Shown here piece after piece: positions 34,101-41,579 of a stretch of DNA of 64,000 nt. Source of the DNA: Cryptomeria japonica. Its lineage: Eukaryota; Streptophyta; Pinopsida; Cupressales; Cupressaceae. The DNA lies in the NCBI RefSeq assembly GCF_030272615.1, contig NC_081413.1:144002476-144066475 (forward strand), in the 5' to 3' direction. Position 1 is the stretch's first letter, and each line of letters begins with the position of its first letter. The translations under genes were made by a program, and so were the position numbers. The notes beneath the pieces are model-generated. The model was given only the letters and a program-made list of their open reading frames with translations, ran no database searches and had not been told where the DNA came from.

Positions 34101-35883
34101 CTCGATTGGATGAAGAAAATCTTACGATCATGCACAAAGAACAAAATATGAACTTTTAGCTTTATTTGTTATAGTATGATCATTGATAACTAATTTGACT
34201 TGTTCTGGTTTATTTTACTAGTTCATATTCACAAAATCATCAAAAATTACCTAAACAAATTAGCTTTATATTTCAAAACAAAACATACATTATATGGGAG
34301 TGAAAGAGATAAATTTTAAACTCCTTTAGGCCAAAAGTCGGTATGTAAGATTTACATCTACTTGTTTACAAGATTATTTTTATATTTTAGTTACCAAATT
34401 CTCCAAGCTTTGTTTGATTGACTAGTTGTCATTATCACTGCAAAGATTCTAATCATGTCAGAAATAAAAATGTATATGAATTTTAGATTGAAGACTTTTA
34501 AAGGAAAACATATTGTTGAAGCTTTTCCAGATAAACAGTATAATGATATAACCTACTGAAGGTATCATTTAGTTACCAAGTGAGCTACTTAGATCAAAAA
34601 ATTTCACAGGAAGGCATATTATTGGATCTTTTCCATTTTTATTGCATAGAAGTCATTGAAACTTTCATGTAGCATTCCAAATGAGCTACCACTTTTTCCA
34701 TAGCTCACTTGAAACATTGGACAAAGATTTTACGCGGTCTATCCAGAAAAAATTTGACAATGTATATGAATTCTAGAATGAAGATCTTCAGAGAAAAATA
34801 TTTTCCAAAGTTCTTCTAGACAAAATCTTCTATGTAGAACATCCAGAAGGGCTTCGGCATGTGTATAGGAATTATCCTACAAACCCCAATGGTAGTAATT
34901 GCTCAATAAATTCTTTGTTAACATTGATAGTAAAGGAAATAGGAGCAGGTCTCTCGCTTGCCTTTTCAATGTTCTCCATGCCATGTTCTCCATAATAAAA
35001 ATCATCATTCCTTCCAAGTTTTGTTTCCTTTTTTAATCATCTGATTTTGCATTAGTTAATGCCCTTATTTATTTTTCCATAAACATTGCAGTCCTAAGAA
35101 GACCTTCGATTGCTGTCCTAGAGTTGTCTTCGCAATCCGGACGGATGAAGATATTAAATTCCCCAAAGCTTATGGTATCTCACAGTAAATACTATGTTTT
35201 CATATATATACTTGTTCAACATTTTCCCTTAAAGATTTCCTAACAGTGTACTTCAACGCACCATATTTATTCTCAATTGACTGACCTGAAACCGCAATAT
35301 CCCGCTCTCAAAGGTAGGCGGACTGGATTTCAAATCTTTAACAGCGGACTGCAATGTAGTGACAGCCTCTGCAATTGTAAGAGCAGCAGGCAAAGTATGC
35401 GTTTGGCATATCTTTACAGGCGCCTCCGACTCCCCTCCTAACCCCACAAATACATCATTTCCCTCAATATTTTTGTCTGCCATTCCCTGAAACAAAATAA
35501 ACCCGTTAGACTTGACAACATTTAAAGACGCCAAATGTTTAGCATTCAAGTAGATAAAATATCAGAAAGCTCACTTCACAAGCTGTTCGCGGTTCAGGAA
35601 TGGAGCTGTGGACGAGATTCGAACCAATGAGGCGGTTTCCGTCAGTTGACACAAATGTGCCCGAAGCATTTAGGCTTCTGCGCGCTAAAAACGATGCTTG
35701 AGGCCAAAAACTCTGCCTGCGCAACGCTGTGGGCTCGAAACCGGCAACTTTTGCAAGACAGTAACGATTGCATTGAACACCACCCAACATTGAAGCGGCA
35801 CTGAGCTTGCAGGACTGTTCTCGCCAGTAATTTGTGGATTCCCTGAGCTTATCTGGTAGAACAGAATAGAAGGCTTTAAACAT
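7287..35883 (-). CDS. ICS: Isochorismate synthase gene, N-terminal two thirds (six exons, 3' part off window)
   Basis: Join (minus): 35883-35575, 35486-35286, 30388-30132, 7972-7855, 7692-7576, 7421-7287, giving 379 open codons with consistent phases and GT...AG introns throughout. ICS converts chorismate to isochorismate in plastids, feeding phylloquinone and, in many plants, salicylic acid. Recognition rests on conserved family stretches in the correct order: LPAALTIAEAV...DLKSSPPTFESGILRFQ, DWLHCQ...RCYFSP, AGVGSAVLF, PLIRAYGSIRF, FGSFYFVIPQ, LAATIAWD and the final NFSK. Plant ICS proteins are about 560-590 residues, so roughly 200 residues, including most of the chorismate-binding core, are missing to the left. 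The first exon is basic and Ser-rich, fitting a transit peptide. Introns 1, 4 and 5 are 88, 162 and 154 bp; introns 2 and 3 are 4,897 and 22,159 bp. No stop or frameshift is seen in the exons, so the gene may be functional. Confidence 0.9.
7576..7692 (-). CDS. ICS: ICS exon 5
   Basis: These are 39 codons, phase 0 at both ends. The acceptor is GCATGAATAG|ATT and the donor CAGCAG|GTGTGT. It encodes IELDEFENYTILAATIAWD, a hallmark of plant ICS, then an amphipathic segment ending LELSLQQ. The intron before it is 162 bp. Confidence 0.92.
7855..7972 (-). CDS. ICS: ICS exon 4
   Basis: These are 118 nt starting with the last base of the split Arg codon. The acceptor is CTCTGTGGCAG|G and the donor is CCACAG|GTAAGA, a near-consensus site. 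It encodes FLSVDSPLIRAYGSIRFN, then an acidic stretch, then WLEFGSFYFVIPQ, all highly conserved positions of plant ICS. It is too short to appear as a prominent open frame, so it is easily missed. Confidence 0.92.
7973..8889 (-). other. ICS intron 3, distal part: no gene seen
   Basis: This is AT-rich intron sequence directly upstream of exon 4. A minus-strand open frame near 8126-8365 shows no similarity to ICS or any family I recognise. There is a short A-run cluster near 8610-8700 and 8869-8880. Confidence 0.5.
8890..9058. repeat. Left copy of long direct duplication flanking truncated copia
   Basis: This 169-bp stretch beginning 'gggttcattttggg' and ending 'aacttaaatgata' recurs at 13061-13247 with only a few substitutions and a longer AT run. 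The left copy abuts the 5' breakpoint of the copia fragment; the right copy abuts the exact end of its 3' LTR. Confidence 0.85.
9059..9712 (+). pseudogene. copia RT end and RNase H domain, truncated
   Basis: About 217 residues are present. The RT tail (IGSLMYLVNTRPD...KHILRYLRGT) is followed by RNase H with its acidic residues kept: TDLDW, STEAEYIAAS and HCDNQS. The usual copia ending ...YVSTGEQTTDILTKPL...FRDKLGM is followed by TAA at 9710-9712. The ATG at 9053 belongs to the flanking duplicated DNA, not to the element. It is closely related in layout to the RNase H of the complete copia at 22.5-28.9 kb but clearly a different element. Confidence 0.85.
9925..12148 (+). repeat. Hairpin array between copia pol and PPT (interrupted by a nested LTR)
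   Basis: Hairpins of two alternating types. Type A: 9925-9943, 9990-10010, 10045-10067, 10101-10121, 12084-12106 and 12129-12148, with 6-8 bp stems around a loop close to TGTGACT. Type B: ATGG-N4/5-CCAT at 9946-9958, 10012-10023, 10067-10081 (CATGG/CCATG) and 12107-12119. Stems differ in a paired manner: GATATCA/TGATATC, GGATATTA/TAATATCC, AAATATCA/TGATATTT. The nested LTR at 10152-12061 splits the array. Confidence 0.75.
10152..12061. mobile_element. Nested solo LTR, 1.9 kb
   Basis: The stretch begins TGTAATATCCC and ends GGGACATTACA, an 11-bp imperfect terminal inverted repeat with TG...CA ends. The flanks are ATATA (10147-10151) and ACATA (12062-12066), a 5-bp target duplication with one mismatch. 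No coding region, primer site or second LTR is seen, so a solo LTR is the simplest reading. The last 70 bases ('cctacgggtctcaagaataggcc...') resemble 17885-17954, which marks a second member. Inside, the words 'cggcaagccagcc' and 'cgcttatgcagcgggaggact' recur near 10375-10630. Confidence 0.65.
12201..12208 (+). promoter_or_regulatory. Polypurine tract of truncated copia
   Basis: AGAAGGAG lies directly before the TG of the 3' LTR at 12209, the position of the plus-strand primer. Confidence 0.75.
12209..13060 (+). repeat. copia 3' LTR, 852 bp
   Basis: It starts TGTTAACG after the polypurine tract and ends TTCAACA. It contains two successive 22-bp palindromes (12614-12635 perfect, 12647-12668 with one mismatched pair) and a perfect-looking 74-bp tandem duplication (12827-12900 and 12901-12974). 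Confidence 0.8.
13061..13247. repeat. Right copy of long direct duplication; contains (AT)n
   Basis: This is the second copy of 8890-9058. An AT microsatellite of roughly 34 bases lies at about 13107-13140, where the left copy has a shorter run. The copy continues into unique sequence ('aatattataaaag'), which should be the original host sequence. Confidence 0.85.
13248..14480. other. Intron 3 repeat-like DNA with GGGGCAAAGCCCC motifs
   Basis: No gene is seen. Around 13565-13660 the self-complementary word GGGGCAAAGCCCC and shorter variants recur in a G-rich stretch. From about 14270 to 14450 the sequence resembles 1565-1705 ('ggcaaaaggat', 'cttgcttcgcca', 'caatcttctaagg'), so a member of the same repeat family lies here. 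Confidence 0.45.
14481..14784. repeat. 152-bp perfect-looking tandem duplication
   Basis: 14481-14632 and 14633-14784 appear identical by eye, from 'tagaagttaaatttc' to 'cttcaatctgttgt'. Such identity indicates a recent duplication or an assembly artefact. Confidence 0.85.
14808..14890. repeat. 37-bp tandem repeat, two full units plus a partial
   Basis: Units starting CTGCGTGTTGTTGACACTGG begin at 14808 and 14845; a third start at 14882 diverges after about 8 bases. Confidence 0.8.
14891..15777. other. Intron 3 repeat relic, no gene seen
   Basis: A minus-strand open frame at 15544-15744 is interrupted by the LTR element inserted at 15783. Its continuation at 17488-17612 is also open, but no protein family is recognisable. 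Together with the end-like motif at 17954 this looks like the body of an LTR-type repeat that received the later insertion. Confidence 0.4.
15783..16257 (+). repeat. 5' LTR of the 1.7-kb element
   Basis: TGTTGGTG...TCTCACA, 475 bp, with TATA box CTATATAAGC at 16123-16132 and many short 'tccacct' and 'tcctacctacc' words. Confidence 0.85.
16258..16269 (+). promoter_or_regulatory. Primer-binding site (tRNA-Met initiator)
   Basis: TGGTATCAGAGC follows the 5' LTR without a gap and matches the 3' end of plant initiator tRNA-Met, the standard plant copia primer. Confidence 0.9.
17004..17017 (+). promoter_or_regulatory. Polypurine tract
   Basis: TTTGAGGGGGGGGG lies directly upstream of the 3' LTR. 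Confidence 0.75.
17018..17487 (+). repeat. 3' LTR of the 1.7-kb element
   Basis: It aligns with the 5' LTR from the shared CATGGAT block onward. Its first 20 bases have diverged, so the exact start is uncertain by a few bases. The end TCTCACA is followed by target duplication CTATC. The TATA box TATATAA is at 17354-17360. Confidence 0.82.
17493..17954. repeat. LTR-type repeat remnant, related to 10152-12061
   Basis: The last 70 bases parallel the end of the solo LTR at 10152-12061 ('cctacgagggtcaagtaataggcc' versus 'cctacgggtctcaagaataggcc', and both end CATTACA). The 1.7-kb element appears to have inserted into this older LTR. The left end is not identified. Confidence 0.45.
19791..19800 (-). 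promoter_or_regulatory. Probable LTR TATA box
   Basis: CTATATAAAC on the minus strand, in the block shared with 2080-2440. Confidence 0.4.
21240..21860. repeat. Degenerate array of AGGGCGGACTT words
   Basis: The word GGGCGGACTT or a one-base variant recurs about every 30-65 bases (for example near 21261, 21418, 21465, 21545, 21590, 21629, 21671, 21713, 21758 and 21800), usually followed 15-25 bases later by 'ggaatttt' or 'ggaacttc'. The three plus-strand frames crossing it are artefacts of the repetition. Confidence 0.65.
22508..23385 (-). repeat. 3' LTR of complete copia
   Basis: 878 bp, TGTTAATT...ATCAACA on the plus strand. It keeps a 24-base segment (about 23122-23145) that is missing from the 5' LTR. 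Confidence 0.93.
23386..23394 (-). promoter_or_regulatory. Polypurine tract of complete copia
   Basis: The minus strand reads AAGAGGGAG directly before the 3' LTR. Confidence 0.8.
23500..23896 (-). repeat. Array of eight hairpins between copia pol and PPT
   Basis: Eight units carry a core close to CTTACATTGCCCGCAGAG between complementary arms: 23500-23526, 23540-23570, 23587-23615, 23653-23681, 23697-23725, 23760-23788, 23803-23831 and 23868-23896. Arms are CCACC/GGTGG in three, CCATC/GATGG in four and GACCAT/ATGGTC in one. Three copies of a second hairpin, ACTTCTC-CCT-GAGAAGT, lie between them at 23627-23643, 23736-23752 and 23842-23858. The array is transcribed as part of the element's 3' end. 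There is no coding frame. Confidence 0.88.
23915..25444 (-). pseudogene. copia reverse transcriptase and RNase H
   Basis: About 500 codons lie in a frame shifted relative to gag-integrase. The upstream part of RT continues in the gag frame past TAG 25410-25412 up to an A-run (T-run on the plus strand, 25295-25300), where one extra base moves the frame. RT motifs: MDVKTAFLNG, ALYGLKQAPRAWY and the catalytic LYVDD, intact. RNase H: YSDADWAG, STAEAEYIAAS and HCDNQSC, then the terminal DILTKPL...FRDKLGIMEN. The frame ends at 23915. The first 45 residues of the open frame are out-of-frame translation and not RT. Confidence 0.92.
25410..27941 (-). pseudogene. copia gag, protease and integrase (frame broken)
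   Basis: The likely start is ATG 27941-27939; an in-frame TGA at 27881-27879 stops it after 20 codons, and the frame is then open to TAG 25412-25410. The long open frame otherwise begins at a TTG, not an ATG. Order: the gag helical region (YFMRISELKNQL), a zinc knuckle that has lost two of its cysteines (CFRFDKFGHYAKKG), protease (LIDSGASRHI), the integrase zinc domain (HRRLGHLHYQ...CKGCAIGK), and the integrase core with D, D and E kept (HSDLCGP, RSDNGGEY, VAERNNKT). About 840 codons. Integrase and protease motifs look intact; the knuckle and the stops show the element is dead. Confidence 0.92.
28023..28034 (-). promoter_or_regulatory. Primer-binding site of complete copia
   Basis: The minus strand reads TGGTATCAGAGC directly after the 5' LTR, complementary to initiator tRNA-Met. 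Confidence 0.92.
28035..28887 (-). repeat. 5' LTR of complete copia
   Basis: 853 bp. Relative to the other LTR it lacks 24 bases next to its TATA-like box, plus one further base. Confidence 0.93.
28647..28658 (-). promoter_or_regulatory. TATA-like box of the copia 5' LTR
   Basis: The minus strand reads CATATAAATAAA in the AT-rich part of the LTR, upstream of the primer site. It is a plausible transcription start signal. Confidence 0.45.
28893..30131 (-). other. ICS intron 3, proximal part
   Basis: No gene is seen. It contains a three-unit 60-bp tandem repeat at 29604-29783. Open frames at 29008-29256 and 30063-30411 on the plus strand are chance frames; the latter overlaps ICS exon 3 on the other strand. 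Confidence 0.55.
29604..29783. repeat. 60-bp tandem repeat, three units
   Basis: Units start 'attgtacactaatc' at 29604, 29664 and 29724 and differ at several positions each, so the array is moderately old. Confidence 0.85.
30132..30388 (-). CDS. ICS: ICS exon 3
   Basis: These are 257 nt: acceptor ATTTTAG|GTACCT, 85 codons plus two bases, donor AG|GTTATA. It begins VPLPQDIKALDWLHCQ and continues in phase from ...RFQ of exon 2. It then carries RLYPRCYFSPKS, a variable linker, GVAGVGSAVLFKNFHHFS and KDWKAIR. These match the family's DWLHAQ, RCFFS and AGVGSAVFF landmarks. The split Arg codon (AG|G) is completed by exon 4. The exon lies 22 kb upstream of exon 4. The frame is shadowed by unrelated plus-strand frames, which are not genes. 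Confidence 0.88.
30389..35285 (-). other. ICS intron 2
   Basis: This 4.9-kb intron between DLKSSPP-containing exon 2 and exon 3 contains the 350-bp tandem duplication. No coding similarity or recognisable retroelement domain was seen in the rest. It is AT-rich throughout. Confidence 0.7.
30911..31610. repeat. 350-bp tandem duplication, apparently identical copies
   Basis: 30911-31260 and 31261-31610 match without any difference that I can see, from 'tttttcctttcttccac' to 'aacatgcatgtttac'. It lies in ICS intron 2. No frame or transposon signature is seen inside. Confidence 0.92.
35286..35486 (-). CDS. ICS: ICS exon 2
   Basis: These are 67 codons, phase 0 at both ends. The acceptor is a clear pyrimidine-rich TTTATTTTGTTTCAG|GGA and the donor is CAG|GTCAGT. 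It encodes a variable acidic segment, then the conserved start of mature plant ICS: TLPAALTIAEAVTTLQSAVK followed by DLKSSPPTFESGILRFQ. The exon is separated from exon 1 by an 88-bp intron and from exon 3 by 4.9 kb. Confidence 0.9.
35575..35883 (-). CDS. ICS: ICS exon 1 (plastid transit region)
   Basis: These are 103 codons from ATG 35883-35881 to the donor GAA|GTGAGC (phase 0). The N-terminal part is rich in Ser, Arg and Leu with few acidic residues (for example LRRQSFWPQASFLARRSLNA), as expected of a chloroplast transit peptide; transit regions are not conserved, so exon 1 is assigned by its splice to exon 2. A second in-frame ATG at 35790 (MLGGVQCNRYC) is a plausible alternative start. An overlapping three-codon upstream ATG frame (ATG GAT GTT TAA) begins just before the first ATG and could reduce its use. 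I see no convincing TATA box upstream. Confidence 0.75.
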
Positions 35884-36479
35884 CCATGAGACCAAAGACA
35901 ATATTAATCGATGACTGACTCGTTTATTTTGGTTTTCTGTACTGTTGGTTTGTTTCCTGATCTCCCATATTTTCTTAATATTATCTTCTCTGGACAGAAT
36001 TTACTTAGAAACCGCTGTCATATTTGATCTGAATGTTATTGTAAGTTTGAATTTTAAAATAAAGTGTTTGTTGATAACTGCCTGAGTTGTGTTGAAAATG
36101 ATCCTTTCTTCATGTTTGTTGAAAACTGCCTGAGTTGAGTAGAAAATTATCCTCTTCTTTTTTTCTTTAAATTTTTCTACTGATGGTTGTAGGCTTCTTT
36201 AGTGGTATTTGTATTTATATAGTTTTTTTTTAATAGCGAGTCTTTTTTTATGTAGAGGGATTTTTATTTTTTTGTTTTGGTTATATAGTTGTTTTAAGTA
36301 ATCATAATTTGGAGTTAAAGTTTATCAAGATGAAAAAAAATCTTGTTTAACATCTTTTCACACATAGATTTGTAGTAATTTTTTATAACATGTATCTTTA
36401 TTTATTTGTTATTATTTGGACATCTATTGGAGTTGATATTTCATTTGATGTATTGTTTTGTCTAAATTTTATTTCTCTT
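35884..36479 (-). promoter_or_regulatory. ICS upstream region
   Basis: This AT-rich sequence upstream of the first ATG must hold the 5' UTR and promoter. I see no clear TATA box within 150 bases of the ATG. A near-duplicate phrase 'gttgaaaactgcctgagttg' occurs at about 36072 and 36118. Confidence 0.4.
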
Positions 36480-37143
36480 ATTCAAAACTTCTTGGTGACA
36501 ACTTTAGGCTATCTATTCGATATTTTTCGAATATTCTAAGAGAAACTATAATAAATGTCTTGAGAGGGAAGATACTTGTTTCTTCTAGAAGAACCTCATA
36601 AGAAATCAAAGTTTTTATTTTGAATGTGCTTGTGATTAGACATTTTCAAATCCTCTCTATAATTTATCTCCATTTTGTTTTTGAAGTGTTATTAGCTCTT
36701 ATTTCACATTTATAAAGCACCATCAAAAATACCAATAGCCTGAATAATATCTAGATAGTATTTCAATCTAAATTTCTTTTCTAATGCAAAAAATGCTCTA
36801 CAATCTTCTAAAATTATCTTTCTTATGAAAAAAATTTAATTAAGCTACTTGTTGAAGTGTATCATAAGATCTTAATGCTTAGTTACTTCTTCTAAGATAC
36901 CTACTTCAAAATAAAAGTTAAGGTTTTCGTTCTTTACTTTTGGTTGAAAGAGATTGTGATCTTGGTCTTGAGCCTATTGATGTTAACTTGCATACCTAAC
37001 TCCTTGTAAAAATACTCTGAAGAATTTAAATGTTCTTCCAACCCTTGAACAAATATTGCAATCAAAATGAGATCATCATCATACAAAAGAAATCTCGCTG
37101 CATACAATCCCAAAAGAACATCATCCATGTCTTGCAAATTCAA
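36480..37143 (-). pseudogene. LINE reverse transcriptase relic
   Basis: On the minus strand a frame at 37143-36934 reads LLYDDDLILIAIFVQGLEEHL followed by GMQVNINRLKTKI, the LINE catalytic YADD region with its Ala changed to Asp. Further left, with several stops and shifts, come remnants of the conserved C-terminal part (KIKTLISYEVLLEETS...FPLKT at about 36620-36530). It is an old, heavily decayed fragment, distinct from the LINE at 43-55 kb. Confidence 0.7.
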
Positions 37144-38640
37144 AGCGATAATCTATATACTACACATAATTTTGTCCTCAACGTGTCTATTTAATGTTAA
37201 AATAATTGCTTCTACATTGAATATAACAATTTAAACAACACATGATGAGACACTTTTAAGATAAGGACATGAAGCTCCAATCATTGTAATAAACACATAA
37301 AGAAGCATTATTAGGCCAAGTACATGAAGTGCCAACTATTGCAACAATTCCAAGATTAATCACTCGAAGACTATATCAATTTATTTCATGAGTACCTTGT
37401 GGGCCAAGATGTCATAAAGATATAACAAAATAATATATCAAAGTACTTCACCATTATATACACGTGAAGATAAAATTCCTCAAGAATGATGCACTTGGGG
37501 AAACATGTTAGCATGCCTCCAAGATTGAAACAAAATCAAAGATGAAGCAAAATATGGTGTCTTCTTCATCTACTAGTATGCATAAGAATTAATGCATGAA
37601 TAGTAAATAAAAATTTTGGCACAAAAACAACCAATGTCATGCCAAGGAGAATAACTTGTTAACATAAGAAAGGGTTCAATACCAAAATTAGAAAAGGAAA
37701 GAAGAAGTGTGAGGACAAGTGATGTCAATGGCATCACACAAACACTAGAAAACAATCATCCTTGATTATGCAATCTATATAAAGTAAGCATAAGTAGAAG
37801 GCATTGGTTCGAGTGGTACTTGTTTGAACACTAATACATCTACCCCTATTATCTCTAAGGAATGTGAATGACTCTTTCATACCAATTTTTTGCTCAAAAG
37901 TTTATCTCTTCTATACCATCATCAATAATGGGAGCTAGAAACATCATTATACAAAATATAATCAAATGTTTGTGACTAATAGCTAAAGTATGCCCGTAGG
38001 TATACACTCTTAGTTAAATATAATTTCAAGTAATAAAATTTCCACACATTCATCCTTGAGCAAATTGAGGTGGACTATTCTCATTCTCCACTCACCCATT
38101 ATTAACATTTTGCAAACTCATTCATGGTTGTTCAATTAACAATAAGAAGATTGAGAAAAAAATGATTTTCTTACTTCCTTATCGAATTAGATGCTCTTAT
38201 CAATTTCCAAATTGAGAGAAAACTTTGATAATAGGGTGGCTAGTCAAAAAATAAAATTATTAATCACTTATAAATGTAGCAAGAAAAGTTGAATGCACAT
38301 TTTAGTATGAAATCAACCTATGTGTGATATAGATTATCGTGTTGTATTACAACTCAATGTATGTGATAGTCTACTAAGCATTTCATTGAGAGAGGGGGTG
38401 AATCAATATAAAGATTGTAATGGTTGGAAATATGGGTGTTCACTAGTTTAGTTATGTAAATAAGAACCAACCCACTTCCAATTACCATTACATGAAAGGG
38501 GAATGAAATCAATAGATCTAACCCCAAATTATTTGAAAAAGGTTGAATACTGATTTAATTTCACTCCCTCTTTGATTGAGTTGAAAATGAACTATGGAAA
38601 GATGTAAATTGAATGCAAGATCTAGGGATAGAGATGTGAA
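37144..38640. other. AT-rich intergenic DNA, nothing recognised
   Basis: Only short chance frames; no domain, terminal repeat or tandem array was noticed. Confidence 0.5.
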
Positions 38641-38739
38641 ATTGACAAGAATCAGTATACACAAGTAGTCTCATAGCATATATGCATAAACGATATACAG
38701 ATCTAAAATTTGGAAGTAGGGAAGAACCTGTGCCTAAAA

Positions 38740-39170
38740 TTTTGACTAAAAAATGCCTAACAATGGTGCTTGGGACGACCTTGTCCTTGGAGTGTCAGAT
38801 GAATACAATAGATATACTTTTGGGATTAGGATGTTGTTCTGATCTAATTGTTTCCATGAAATTCTATTTAAAAAGCATCAAACAATGGTGCTTGGGGTGA
38901 CCTTGTCCTCCAATTTTTGCTTCTGCAAAAGTTGATTTTGTGTTTCTTTGTCTTCTCTTCCGAAATTTGTATCTATTATCTCTAGATTGTGTCACTTGCA
39001 CACACAAAGGATGAAAATAGTGTTGTTGATAGGATTTTGCCTAGGTCAAACCCCAAGTTCCGAATTAACCTAGTAATTAATTGAAATTGGAAGGAATATT
39101 CTGAAGTAAAATATTGAATATTGTACCTCAAGTTTGTTGCAATTGATGGTGGTTTATAATGCAACCCTCT
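38740..39170 (+). repeat. Dispersed repeat, copy 1 (related to 55265-55640)
   Basis: It shares an ordered series of blocks with 55265-55640: 'caatggtgcttgggg(t)gaccttgtcct' occurring twice in each, 'tatacttttgggat', 'gcaaaagttg', 'gttgttgat.ggattttgcctagg' and 'ggaaggaatattct'. Orientation is the same. Probably LTR-derived; ends not identified. Confidence 0.65.
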
Positions 39171-39585
39171 TTGAATATAATCACAAGTATTGATGTAATA
39201 ACATGACAAGACATAAAGGAATAAAACATAAACACATGCTTGCATAAGGATTGTTGCAACTTGTTGCTCTATAATGCCTAATGTTATCCCCGATTTCGGT
39301 CTCGACAAAAAAATGGTATAACCCCCAAAAAAATTGTCCAATTTGTAGCCCATGTTCTTTGAGCATGTTGATCAAGATAAAAAATTCATTTTCCTCATTC
39401 ATGACTTGGCCTTCGATAAATCATCTCAATTTGAGTCTCAATTTCTTGATCTAAAAGATTGATAAATTGTCTTTTTAGGAGTTAGTTTTTATTTCTTTGT
39501 TTATTTTTAGAGTTAAACTTTTATTTTGCACATGTCTTAAGATTAGGTGCATTTCAGTGTTACAAACCTAAAATACACATGTTTA

Positions 39586-39895
39586 TGCATTTCGGGTTTG
39601 TAACATTGAAATGCACACATTTATCAAAAAACATGTATACCCCATATTAGGTGTATTTCAAAGTTACAACTTACAACTACGCACTTTGTCAAAGTTATCC
39701 CTACTACATATGTAGTTTAGAGTTACAACTCTGAACTACACCAAAGTCCTTCCCTTTAATGTGGTTCAGAGTTACAACTCTGAACTACACAAAGCCCTTG
39801 ATACTTTCACAAGATGCAGTTTGGAATTGTAACTCTGAACTACACCAAAAGCATCACATTCACAAGTGTAGTTCGGAGTTATAATTTCGAACTAC
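39586..39895. repeat. Array of palindromic units, about 50 bp apart
   Basis: Palindromes lie at 39712-39739, 39761-39788, 39816-39843 and 39868-39895, each 28 bp with arms close to GTAGTTCAGAGTT / AACTCTGAACTAC around a 2-base centre. A different one, TGCATTTC / GAAATGCA with a 14-base loop, is at 39586-39615. The region precedes a TATA-like sequence at about 40450 and is probably the U3 part of a long LTR. Confidence 0.8.
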
Positions 39896-40448
39896 ATCAT
39901 CTCAAATGTAAACCCAATTATTGTCAAACTCTCAGCCAAGTGTAAACCAGCGTTATAAGTCCAATTTGCACCTTTGTATTTTCCAAGTGTAATGTGGGTT
40001 TTTGAATCCAATTTGTGTGAATCCATAGGATGATTGTGGATGATCTTCATCAAATAAGTTATTCAAATTGAAGAAATATTTCTCATGGGCTTCCTTTCAC
40101 TACATGGTGGTGATCTTTCATCTAACTTTGGAAGATTTTCTCCAAATAATGTTGTAGTTCCTACTCACGATAGATGACAAAGTCATCTCCCAGTACGAAG
40201 ACCATGAAGTTTGAAGAGTTTTTGAAACAAGATCAAAATGGAAAAGAAGTGTCTAATGACACTTAGTTAATTTCATGCTTTTAGTTGTGGCTACATTTTT
40301 GTAGTTTGCAATTGACATATTGGATGTCTTTTTGTATATACATTTTGACATATAGGATTGCACAAGTTCTAAGTCAAATATAGGGCTCTACTTTTGGCTT
40401 ACTCATAGTTAGTTGAACTTTTTCCTAATTTTTCTCATAGCCCATCTC

Positions 40449-40460
40449 CTATATATATGA
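40449..40460 (+). promoter_or_regulatory. Possible retroelement TATA box
   Basis: CTATATATATGA followed by a 'gagggtgctcattg' leader resembles the promoter of a plus-oriented LTR that would include the palindrome array. Ends of such an LTR were not found. Confidence 0.35.
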
Positions 40461-41579
40461 GGGTGCTCATTGTAAATAGGGATCTTTATGCATAGCAACA
40501 AAACTCTGTCAGTTAGTGTAGCATTTTGAGACTTCGAGAGCTGATTTTGAAAATCAATTTCAAGTTAATAAATGGAGCAATTATGCATTCAATCTTTGAA
40601 GTAAAGCATGTTCTTATGTGTTACATTGTTCTTATGTCATTGTGGTTACATAACCTAAGTTTAACTTGAGGTATTATGTTGTGGATATTAAATTTAAAGT
40701 GAGTTTAAATCTTATTTGTGTAGCCTTTGAGCTGCAGTATCAGGTTTAGATAATGTAATCAGTAATTTAGTTGAAGAGAATTTAAGTCTTTGAGCTACAA
40801 ATTATCTTTTCTTTATAAGTTTGAAGCTTCAATATATTTGTGAGTCTCTGTACTACTATATATTGTAACTTAGTCATTTAGTCTACAAATAGGGTTGAAT
40901 AAGTCTTTGAGTTTGTGCAAACTCTTTATTTATATTTTGTATTGGTGCTACATGAGGTAATTCCTTTGTTTAATCTCATGGTATCAATTATTATTGTTTA
41001 TTACCATTCATAGTTGTAAGTCTTGAAAGAAAAACTTATTCAAACAAGAGAATAAGGGGATCATCAATCCTAAAATAAGAGGAATTGATTAAAGTGACAT
41101 CCAAGTCATTAGTTTAGTTATATTTCCTAATAAATATTTATTGGGTAATAAGCAATAAGGCGACCTCCCCTCTGTGAGGATAGATTTAAGCTCACGCACT
41201 GATGAGAGGGTAGATTTAATCTTACTGGTGAGGGATAATTGCCTCCAAAATTTTCTTGTCTGATGACAATTTTGTTAATTCAGTTGAATTCAAATCTTTT
41301 TGATTGAGAGAGAAACTTAAAGATTTATCTGAAGAATAAATTAAGAACTTTGATAGGAATAACATTAGGTGCACTCCCGAAGAAGGAAGAGAGTTAGTTA
41401 AGAAGAGTCACATCCTCTTGGTACCAGGATGGGACCTTGAGAATATTTTTGTTCTTGATCAAATAATGAGATAGGAAGACCCCATATATGCACAAGAATT
41501 TGGAGAGCATGGGTCGGGGGTCAAGCCAAGGATAACAACCTTTGCTATATGGTCTAAGTCTCCCAGAACAAACAAGCAT

